A stretch of 64,000 nucleotides of DNA, from the NCBI GenBank assembly GCA_014905825.1, contig JACGCN010000018.1, positions 434,001 through 498,000 of the forward strand, read 5' to 3'. How positions within the stretch are numbered: the first letter of the stretch is position 1; each line of letters begins with the position of its first letter. Shown piece by piece: positions 55,480 to 64,000 of the stretch. A program made the position numbers and the translations under genes. The stretch comes from Lyophyllum atratum (Eukaryota; Basidiomycota; Agaricomycetes; Agaricales; Lyophyllaceae). The notes below the pieces were generated by a model, which saw only the letters and a program-made list of their open reading frames with translations, had not been told where the DNA came from and ran no database searches.

Positions 55480-56003
55480 GACGTGCTTCGAGCGCATCAA
55501 TATGTGTGAATGTATCAGTGATTGCCAGTGATGACTTGGAGATTCTGAGTTTAACTTCAGCATGGGCTGCCCATCTCATTGCCATTTATGGATGGTAAAA
55601 TTTTGGGAGGTCACAGCTGCGTTCTCCAGGCACCCTACCATCCCAAATTAGCAATCCATCACCATCATATGATTATCTGCATCTTATATTTGGACCATCT
55701 TCACTTGGGTACCTGACTCAGAATTCCACTGTATAAGAGTCCGAAGTTGGCATGATTTTCAGTACCTTACATGTCAGCCTAGCATGCTCTTATGTCTTAT
55801 CTGTGCCTACTGAGGCACATATCAAGAAAATATGTAGATCTACCTAGCATCTTAGCCTGGTAAGGATTTCTGTGGTGCATTTTCGCCTGCCATATTATGA
55901 CATGAGAGGATAATGCAACATTGAGGAACAACGACTTGCAGCACTGGGGACAGTGAGCACGGTTTCCTCAGGTGCTGCTGGGCATCCTAAGACCGTGCAT
56001 GGT
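55480..56003. other. Stretch without a recognisable gene
   Basis: No convincing frame. It ends with TGCATGGT (55996-56003), the left target duplication of the next MITE. Confidence 0.4.
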
Positions 56004-56580
56004 TAGTGTTCGAAGGTCCGGTCAGGTCCTGTTTTTTTGGTTAAAAATAGGCAACTGGCAACCGCATCAGTTGCACAATATTCAAAATACCCAAAAAACC
56101 GGACCGCAACTGCAAAAAACCGTAAAAAAACAACCGAGACCAGTTGTAACCAGTTTTTCGAAAGACCAGTTGGCAACTGGTCTTTGATCAGTTTTTGACC
56201 AGTCTTTTGAGTAATTCACTCTCGGAAATGTGTACAAGGTGTGCATTTATGTGCTATAACAGTTGCTAGCCTGTGCAGAAGGTCTGTATGGAGCTAAGAA
56301 GTGTCGTGTAAGTGAAAATTTGTTATACCTTGCCAAAAAATGTGTTCTGACATGTATTTCTTCACCTCAAAGGCAGTTTTGATGGGCCAGGAAGGGGTAT
56401 ATACTGGGTATTACATAATATTAGTTGCAACCAGTCGCAACTGGTCTTTTTAGGCCAGTTGTGACTGGTTTTTTTGACTTAAAATCAAGGCAACTGCAAC
56501 TGGTGGTCTGGTCTTTTGCGGTCCAGTCCGGTCCGGTTCCGGTCTTTTTCCAGTCCTTGCAACTGGACCTCTAAACACTA
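56004..56580. mobile_element. hAT-like MITE with perfect 8 bp target duplication
   Basis: Tips are TAGTGTTCGAAGGTCCGGTC and, reversed, TAGTGTTTAGAGGTCCAGTT. TGCATGGT flanks exactly on both sides (55996-56003 and 56581-56588). The interior repeats GCAACTGG, ACCAGTTG and CCGGTCC motifs towards both ends. Same family as 35282-35850 and 19981-20972. Confidence 0.92.
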
Positions 56581-57189
56581 TGCATGGTGCTGCTGAGCCC
56601 TGGTGTGGGTGTTAGACGCACGACTTCATAGCCCCATCTTGTCCAGAACGTCGCGGAGGCGTCCAGACGTCTACCAAAGGTGCTGTTGATGATATCCGGG
56701 AAGAAGATTGAGGCGGTAGTCGAGCCGAGGTTGCTGTCAAAATTAGAGGCGGCGTCAAAGATGCTGCTATTGCTGTCAATATCGAGCTCTGCGACCTTCA
56801 GGCGCCCATTTTCGAGGACGCTTGAGAGAAAGGAGGCGAAAGATGAGCCGCTGCCGCTACCGTTGTGGCTAAGTGCGAATGAGGCTGCACATTTGTCGAA
56901 GCATGGTGTAAGCAGTGCAGGGTGTGAGCGACAATATAATCATAAGAGGTACCTTGAACAAATAGTGAAGGAATACCTTATATACTGAGATTATGCAAGG
57001 GCATCATATTGTAAATCAAATGTTGAATTTTAGTTAAGAAAATAGAGTGAGCAAAATTGTGATCTTATGATAGAACATATTCTGAATAAATTCATCATAT
57101 CTTCAGAAGAAAGGCAGGCATTATATTTTGTTTTTTTTAATATCATATTATCCTGCTCTGGGTGCATAGCACCCGGGTGCAGTGTACAT

Positions 57190-57630
57190 AAGTACAAAGA
57201 CTGCTAGCAACCGGTCACAACTGGCCTTGGCCTGGGGGTTTGGGCCAGCGGATAGCCCTTCAAAAACGCGTGAAATTGACCCCTGGATTATCAAAAACGA
57301 TTGAGATTTGTTGAAGTTATGATCAAAATAGTGTCACCATGGTCTAAAATAACATCCATTTACTATTTTTGTCATATCTTTGTCAATTCTTGGCCGTTCT
57401 GGGAGTTCCGAGAGTGGAATTCACTGTAACAAATGTGCATAACTGTCTGTATAAATGGTTAGAGGTGAACTTCAGTGCTTCTAGTTGAAAATGTGCAAGT
57501 AATTTACATGTAAATACACATTAATTCATCGTAATTCGTCTAAATCAGTTGCAACTCAGTTGCAACCGGTTGCTACATTTGGGGGAAAAAAAGGTCAAAA
57601 GACCGGACCCGACACGACTTCAAAACACTA
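57190..57630. mobile_element. hAT-like MITE remnant, left tip missing
   Basis: The right tip (CTTCAAAACACTA ending 57630) and the interior (GCAACCGGTCACAAC, AACTCAGTTGCAACCGGTTG, AAAAGACCGGACC) match the hAT-like MITE family. The left TAGTG tip is not found, so the copy is truncated or mutated. Confidence 0.6.
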
Positions 57631-58634
57631 AGCTGGTGCCAGTGCGTAGTGAGGGAATGCTGTAGAGGCAGGCAGGCGGTGGCATTCTATACATAGTTGG
57701 GCTTGATAGAAGTGGTTATCGACTTAGTTACAGGTAGGGATGCTGAAGTTTGGATTCAAACAGGCTCAGAAACAATCATGTCCAAGTCATCAATGTTATC
57801 AACTATCAACTTATATACAATTTTTCTTTAGAGTAAAATTACATATCGCACAAAAAGAGGGGCATCCATCGATCAAGATCAAAGGTGCTCAACCAACCTA
57901 CTAGTAGAAAACTCCCAACCTGCTTCGAACCGCCTGAGCAGCCCTTGCACGGACCAGGATGGTCATTCTGTCCAGCCTCTGGCTGTCCGACATGGTGATC
58001 ATAAGATGGTTGTGATTGTACCTAAACCAGAAGTATATCAGCCAGCTGGTAAATCGAAGAAGAGGCAGACTCGCTGTAGAGCCCGCACAACCACGTTGTA
58101 CCAGGCCTTGGCTTCTTGGCAGAGCTGGGCCAAGTTGTAAGAGCTAGCATTCAGCAGAATTGATGCTTGCTTGACGTCAATTTAACCATTTCCTCTTCAT
58201 ACGGCCCAGGCCCATACCAGTCGTACACAGCAGGCAGGTGAGAAGTGAATAGATGCAGGGAGTGGCGCCACCACCTGCATTTGAGAGAGGTGGATGTAAA
58301 AAGGCTGCTGTGGAGGTGCCATGAGTGGCTCCAAAAAAAGATCATTGTCGATTAAACCTGATAGCTTGTCCACCCTCATCTTCGACCAGTCGATTTGGTC
58401 ATGTACCTTGGTCAGTGGGGTTCTCAAGCCGCTCTGTGAGAACCAGGACCAGAACTGTTGTGCTTTGTGCAGGACTAACCCAGAATGAGGACTGAAGCAC
58501 TCCAGTCCAGTGTCAAACATAATCCCAACAGAGGATAGAAAAAACTGACTGAATTGCAAAAGCATAAAAGCCTGATTTTCTGCTGCTTGTGCACTGACAG
58601 CCTCAGCTCAGAAAACCACAGACTATATCCTTCC
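57631..58634. other. Stretch without a supported gene
   Basis: Several medium minus frames occur (for example 58197-58565), but none shows a known motif or splice-linked partner. It lies inside the inverted-repeat unit. Confidence 0.4.
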
Positions 58635-59087
58635 CACACACAAGGTGCCCAGGACAATATTTTGATGAGACAAAGCCTGAAAATATTGTGAAGGTGCTCT
58701 TTGTATGATAACACTATGATCAATGAACATATAATAGGCCCAATTCTGTATTTTATCGAAAATCATAGTGTGAACAAATTCAGAATTCATTCTCTAAAGA
58801 TATGTAAGAAACCTTCACGATGTTTTCACAATATAATCAGTGAAGATTTTATAATATGTTCACAATATAGTCAGGTAGTTACAATATTTTCACCATATCT
58901 TCACCATAGTCTGGAATACCTCACTATATTGTGAACATATTATGAAGTGTTCACTGAGGTTTTTGACAAAATACAAAATTTGCTTTACTATATGTTCACT
59001 TATCATAGTGGTGTTGCGCAAAGAGCACCTTCACAATATCTTCAGGCTTTGTTTCATCAAAATACTGTCCTTGGCACCTTGTGTGTG
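58635..59087. repeat. Foldback (inverted repeat) element, 84 bp arms
   Basis: The left arm 58635-58718 (CACACACAAGGTGCCCAGGA to AACACTATG) is the inverted counterpart of 59004-59087 (CATAGTGGTGTTGCGCAAAG to GTGTGTG). The AT-rich centre contains further short inverted TTCAC(C/A)ATAT(A/C)TT motifs. No coding capacity. The target duplication is not clear. Confidence 0.75.
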
Positions 59088-59639
59088 ATGTCAGCAACGA
59101 AGGCCCGCTCGGAGCGGGCAGATGAGTATAGAGCAGCACGGCTGTGTGCCCGACCAAGGTTGGAACAATTTTTGAGGTTGATGGTGATGGGGGGCCAAGG
59201 CGCTGAGTGCCAATGGGAATGGTGATAATGAGTATTGTTTGTGAAGTCCGAAAGTCCGGGTGCCGCTAGGTTCTTCACAGAATCCCAACCAACTCCGATG
59301 TCGCACCCCCAACCCTAACCATGGTCTATTTCCACCCGGACTAACACTGGCATCGCGGCCAGCACAGTGCAACCCCTTCGATCCGATGATGCCGGAGTCT
59401 CGGCCATTTTTCGGCTTCCCAAAACCGGGAATGGCACGGTGCCTCCTTTCCATAACACTCCTGTGGCTCTGAACCGGTTGACCGGATCGGGAATTGCTGG
59501 AGGGCCTATTTCCAGAAGCGGGGGTGGATAAGATGATGGATAAGATTGCTGATGGGCGTGGAAATCAGGTGAGATGGTGTTTCGAAAGATCCCAGAGCTT
59601 CCAGCAATGTGGTAAAGATGGAGTGTCTAAAATGTTGAC

Positions 59640-59735
59640 TCTTACAGGGCTCGAACCAGCAATATCGCAACAACAGAGTGCTACTGTGCGTGGACTGGGA
59701 TGTTGGTGACCACTGCACCACCACAGCCCCGCAGG
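59640..59735 (-). other. tRNA-like Pol III box A/box B sequence, possible SINE head
   Basis: On the minus strand GGGGCTGTGGTGGTGCAGTGG resembles a tRNA 5' end with box A, and GGTTCGAGCCC about 60 bp downstream fits box B. The acceptor and T stems do not pair convincingly (the 3' part reads CTGTAAGAG), so it is not a functional tRNA. A tRNA-derived SINE head or a decayed intron-bearing tRNA are both possible. Confidence 0.4.
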
Positions 59736-59978
59736 CATTATATGATAAACATAAGGTATATCCTTTCAAGATAATTTCATGGAAGACATGCTGAGAATAT
59801 ACTTCATATTTGTAGCAAGTAACTCCTAATAAAATTCAAAATATCTTTACACTATTTTTACAATATGATTAATGAAAATTTTAAAATACCTTCACCATAT
59901 CTCAGGATCAAACAGCAACATGGTGAAAATATTCTAAATATCTAGCAATATGGTGAAGATATTCTGAATATCTCACTA

Positions 59979-60347
59979 CTGTAGCCAATTGTATGGTGGC
60001 AACCGTAACGCATAACGCAGGCCGAAAAAGTTGCTTATTTACACGCATAACGGGGGCTCAGTTGCTAGCTTCCAGTCAAAAATTTTTGGGCCAAAAAAAA
60101 GGTATATTTTTCTTCGCAGACATTGTGGCGAAGCAACAGTAGAAATTTTAAATTGGTTTCTTGAATGTACAGTACAGCACTTTCCACTTATTCGGTGCTT
60201 GCAAGACAGCCATTCCAGGCGGGCCTGCGGCGCACCAGTTGCCTGATTGACCACCGGTAACGCATAACACGGCTTGGGTTGCTAACTCAGCATCAAACAT
60301 GGTGCGTAACGCACCCCCGTCGGTTGCCACCATACAATTGGCTACAG
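59979..60347. mobile_element. Mariner-like MITE 1 (TA target)
   Basis: Ends are CTGTAGCCAATTGTATGG and its inverted counterpart CCATACAATTGGCTACAG, alike for about 26 bp. TA on both sides (59977-59978, 60348-60349). The interior has GTAACGCATAACG-type repeats and no gene. Confidence 0.88.
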
Positions 60348-60493
60348 TATGTTGCAGATATATTTACATTTTTTCTGCTGATCATATTGTGAAAATAGTG
60401 TGATCATGTTTTGAATTTCTTCAGGGGACATATGCTGCAAATATGGAGTATATTTTCACTTTGTCCTTCAGGGAATTATCGTGAAAGGATATA

Positions 60494-60809
60494 CTGTAGT
60501 GATTCGACCTACTCTTCAAGGGGTGTTACGCGTTACGAAATTTTTGATCTCTTCACCTCTTCAAGGGTCCGATTTCGGCGTTACGAACAGGTACATCTCT
60601 TCATGCCACATTCGGACAACCGGTGCTGAGTGGCGATTAATAGAGTACCTAGTGGGTGTATTTTATAGTGGAGAATATTGCGATTTTTGACCGGAAATTT
60701 TTTGGGCCGTAACGCTCTTCAAAATGTTTTGTTATGCGTTAAGGTGAAAATCTCTTCATCTCATGGCCTACGTTACGCGTTACGTGAAGACTAGGTCGAA
60801 ACACTACAG
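60494..60809. mobile_element. Mariner-like MITE 2 (TA target)
   Basis: Ends are CTGTAGTGATTCGACCTA and, reversed, CTGTAGTGTTTCGACCTA. TA on both sides (60492-60493, 60810-60811). The interior has repeated GCGTTACG and TCTCTTCA motifs. Same CTGTAG tip as MITE 1 but different body. Confidence 0.9.
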
Positions 60810-61359
60810 TAGGTTATATTCATCATGTAATGCTTGCTCTTTCACCAAAAATACAGTGAGTTTATTCAGAGTATGTTCTCTCATTATATATTAACTTTGC
60901 TCACTAAAGTTTCTTGTATGAAAATCAATATTTGATGCACAATATGATGCCTCTACATAATCTCAACATATAAAGTATTCCTTCACTATTTGTTCAAGAT
61001 ACCTTTTATGAAATTATTGTTCTTCGCACCCTGTGCAGGGGATCAGTAATATGGTTCAATCAGGCAACCATGTTCCAAACTGCGGAGTTGGGTGTGACTC
61101 GGTACCTGACCAGGTATAGTAGGTTGCCGGGGTTGCCGGGTTCATTTTCTTGGTCATAATGCATGATACATCAATTTAAACTCAGTTTTCCTGATCCCTC
61201 AACTCGAGGCATGCATCCGTTGAGGGATGTAAGCCTGCCAGCTTACAGCATATATACTGCGCGGTAGGTGAGAATATAACTTCTCATTTATCCTGCCTTT
61301 TGGCTGAGACTGTTCATTGGAATTTGGTGCAGTGTGGACATGCTTTCAAGGGATCAGTC

Positions 61360-61830
61360 ACCGGTCTAACCAGATATGTGACGGCAGTGTATATACCCGC
61401 ACCCACTCATTCACATGTTCAATCGGGCCGGGGCCCTTTATTTGTACATATTTACATTACATACTCAAGACTGCTGTACGCGCGTCTCTGATAGACACGC
61501 ACTAATCTATACTTTCACTATCGACTACTCGACTAGCGTGAACGGTGAACGGTGCGACCCCCCCGACTCCAGGACGGCTTCGTGGACCCTGGGTAGGGTG
61601 ACAACTCACCTGGCCCAGGTCCACAGAGCCCCGGTGTCGGGTCATAACGCCCCAAGCCATGGGTTACCTGGCACCTTCTCGATGCTGCACCTTTAACTGG
61701 GCATGTGGCTCGAGAACGACCTCGATGCCGCGCCCACGACTGGGCATGCGGCTTGAGGTCTAGGAGCGCTCCAAGTGCTCCCCAACGTATGACTTCCTCA
61801 CACGAGAAGATATATATTACGGCCATATCA
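61360..61830 (+). repeat. Second copy of the LTR/leader fragment
   Basis: Shares ordered blocks with 36950-37420: TTTGTACATATTTAC, CCGGTGTCGG, GTGGCTCGAGA and CGGCCATATCACAA. No coding region follows; the Apm1 3' flank begins directly after it. Confidence 0.5.
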
Positions 61831-62018
61831 CAAAATATGACATGACACTCTTCTTCACTTTGCATTGATGCCAAAAGAGTCACTCATAATCCAGTAATAG
61901 TCCTTACTAACTGAGCACAAGATCAAATCTGAGAACTGGGATTTTGTCCAAGAGGGGGAATACAAATGATAAAATTGAAGAATGATGGGGGCCCAGGACC
62001 AGTAAGGCAAACAAAAAT

Positions 62019-63744
62019 CTACATGGGAACAATAGGGGCGCTGCCCTTCTCCAGTGCTGTCCGTAAGCTGCAAAGTAGAACAACCGCAATGTCATTGGTA
62101 ACGACTCGGGGATAAAAGGGCGGAGGCAAGGGAGAGGGCGAAGGGGGGAGGAAACACACCTATAGTCGTCGCCATTCTGGGTAATATACCGCACCCATGG
62201 GAGGGCTTGATACCCGCTCTTCTCGACAATCTTGAGGTAGCGGACTTGAATGCCCGAGACTGTGAAGTACGGAATCTCGAACTTGACCGTGATGGGAGCT
62301 CGTTTCTCGAGGTCGTTTTCTGGGGGTGAAGAGGTGGGTTAGACTTAGGTAAGGCTGAGGGTGGAGAAGGAGGGGCACCATTTTTTACACTGGGGAGACC
62401 AAAGTGTGCGCGCATGAGGAACTCGCGGCTGCCGCCTAGCTGCTTGATCTTCCACACGAAAGCGGCTTTGTCGGGGGCATACTGCACTGTACCCGTTGAA
62501 GCCTGTAATGCACATGGTTAGTACGAAACATGATACATATTCTTGCTACGCACCCTAAACTTCGGGCTATCCGCGTCATCCGGCACAGGCACATAAATCT
62601 CGACATTATTCGCCGTACTTCGCCTTTTGAACTGCGCCTTAACCTTCACGACGTACTCCACCCTGCTGCCTTTATGGCTCTCCACAGCAGCCTCGACCCA
62701 CACCAGCGGCTTCACAGGTGTCGAGAGGCGGTACGACATGAGCTCAAACTCGCCGTCTGGCGGGATGAAGGAGATTGTGCGGTCGTTCTCAAATCGGGAG
62801 AGACGCACACATTGGTGGAATTTGACGTCTTCCATTTCGATTGCTTTGCCGCGCGCCGCTGGGGGGCGGGTCAGTTGGGCGGAGAGGTGGGGTAGGAAAG
62901 AAAGCTTACTGCGCCCTGTGCTCTCGAACATGACTTTGTCGTTGAGCCCAAGTCGGAGCTCAGGCATACCTGAGAGGTAGCATTTCATCTTGACGGCGCC
63001 GAGGATCTCGGATCGTACGACGTTGCCGTTGGCGTTCACCTGTGATCAAAAAGGATATTGTTACGGAGAGTAGTTGCAGAAAGAGAGTTGTACGTACCAG
63101 CATGTTCACACTTTCGATCACGTCGAGGAAGACTTCGTTCTTCCGATACCGAATGCCCTCCGTCCGCCATGACACCGCGTTCGTCACCGCCATCGGCGGT
63201 CGCACCTGCACCTCTAGTTTGTGTGATTCCTGTGTAATGTATCTGCGACTCTGAGTTAGCGTCACGCAGAGAACTTCTGGTTAAAGGGAGCGTACTCTTG
63301 CAAGATCTTACTCTCGGTCGTCTGGGGGTAGCCGAAGTCCATCATCTCGTCCATCAGCTCATATATAATCACAAAATTATCCCGGATGCTCTCCTCCTCA
63401 AGCTCCTTGAAGTATTCCACGAGGACCTGCGTTAGCCGGTGCAGGAAGATGATGATCTCGGCCGCGTTCGAGTTGCGCTTCGATAGCGCGAGCACTAGTC
63501 CAGAAATTAGGTGAAAAGAGGGAACGATGGCACTGCTTGACTTACGATAGAGATTCGAATGTCGGATGTGCATGTAGTTGATACCCTGGCTGGAGAAACA
63601 TGGGGTTACTTGTTGGCCTTCCTCTTCGATGTCGAGGATGAGGGGAAGGAATCGCTCGACATAGGAGGGGGGAACGTCGTCGCGGTAGGAACGCTGGATG
63701 AGGGGCTTGCCTTTGAGGTCGAGGATTGCTATTAGACTGGCCAT
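62019..63744 (-). CDS. APM1: AP-1 clathrin adaptor complex mu subunit
   Basis: Medium subunit of the AP-1 adaptor, which binds Tyr-based sorting signals and clathrin-coated membranes at the trans-Golgi and endosomes. The start is the ATG at 63742-63744 (MASLIAILDLKGKPLIQRSY). The N-terminal longin-like part has YMHIRHSNLYLLALSKRNSN, EYFKELEEESIRDNFVIIYE and DEMMDFGYPQTTESKILQEY. The C-terminal mu-homology domain has WRTEGIRYRKNEVFLDVIES, GAVKMKCYLSGMPELRLGLN, DVKFHQCVRLSRFENDRTIS, FIPPDGEFELMSYR and GIQVRYLKIVEKSGYQALPW. Exons by eye: 63546-63744, 63296-63494, 63098-63242, 62910-63039, 62554-62858, 62379-62502, 62160-62319 and 62019-62067, total 1311 nt or 436 aa, the family's usual length. 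Intact. Confidence 0.95.
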
Positions 63745-64000
63745 CGAGCTCGTCGACCGTTACGATGCTTGGTCACGGGAACAATCCATACTAAATTGAC
63801 TTCCCACGCACCCATCTCGCGACGAGGTAGGACGAGGTCCTGACTATGATGAAGTTTGCGTAACGCCATGACCTCTGGCTCGAAGGGAAAGTTGTGCCTC
63901 CTCCTCCTTTTAAGTCTCGCCAGACGGCGTAATGCGACTGAAGCTCCATCCAGTCAAGCAGCTGTAGGATTCAGTGGTGTTGGAAGGGTCAATGCCCCTT
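63745..64000. promoter_or_regulatory. Apm1 upstream region
   Basis: 256 bp upstream of the Apm1 start. It should hold its promoter and 5' UTR. No specific site is recognised and no other gene start is visible before the window edge. Confidence 0.45.

Larger units (their letters stand above)
56918..61034. repeat. Unit bounded by about 200 bp AT-rich inverted repeats
   Basis: The left arm (from CAGGGTGTGAGCGACAATAT at 56918 to about 57110) matches the reverse complement of the right arm (about 60830 to CACCCTG at 61028-61034). Shared blocks include TTGAACAAATAGTGAAGGA, GAGATTATG, GGCATCATATTGT and GAACATA-T/C-TCTGAATAAA. Arms are diverged, roughly three quarters alike by eye. The 3.7 kb between them holds other MITEs and foldback DNA, so this looks like an old element filled by younger ones. 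No transposase is seen and no target duplication could be fixed. Confidence 0.6.

Noticed and set aside
62530..62895. 121-codon plus frame opposite Apm1
   Set aside because: Antisense to conserved mu-homology exons.

Overview
The window is fungal nuclear DNA, most likely from a mushroom-forming basidiomycete (Agaricomycetes). The evidence is genes cut by many 48-60 bp introns, typical fungal housekeeping proteins, and transposon families characteristic of that group: KDZ, PIF/Harbinger with Myb/SANT partners, RNase H-bearing LINEs, copia elements and hAT or mariner MITEs. No prokaryotic organisation, CRISPR array or rRNA is visible.

Layout. Positions 1-5180 are a compact host-gene block: the chromatin reader Eaf3/MRG15 (minus strand, 3' end outside the window), a casein kinase 1 (minus) and the Paf1-complex subunit Cdc73 (plus). 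The last two are transcribed divergently from a 115 bp spacer. Positions 62019-63744 hold one more host gene, the AP-1 clathrin adaptor mu subunit. About 56 kb between these islands is almost wholly mobile DNA and decayed genes.

Transposon block. (a) 5518-10835: a Harbinger-like MITE split by a 4.7 kb KDZ transposon (5534-10260, 9 bp target duplication). The KDZ element carries an intact 662-aa companion gene and a frame-broken CxC5/CxC6 KDZ transposase. (b) 10842-36210: one PIF/Harbinger transposon (TTA target duplication) swollen to 25 kb. A LINE sits in its Myb/SANT gene. Inside the LINE are a short LTR retroelement and a hAT-like MITE, and inside that MITE is a solo copia LTR. About 11.65 kb of this nest (11990-23636) is then tandemly duplicated as 23637-35287. 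(c) 36214-36840: a TTA MITE directly abutting (b). (d) About 36950-39240: LTR leader and gag-like debris. (e) 39307-43138: a broken AT-hook gene with a second, nearly intact Harbinger transposon (40003-42957) in its exon. (f) 44079-47940: a copia element that has lost its reverse transcriptase. (g) 48250-55500: decayed genes of unknown function, a solo LTR and one intact unknown four-exon gene. (h) 56004-61840: hAT and mariner MITEs, foldback DNA and a 4.1 kb inverted-repeat-bounded unit.

The most unusual items are the KDZ element with its uncharacterised zinc, NLS and SUMO-motif companion protein; the short LTR element carrying a copia-protease-like ORF with D-N-F where D-S/T-G is expected; and the multi-level nest frozen in a very young tandem duplication. 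All family assignments are by eye from motifs; no database search was run.
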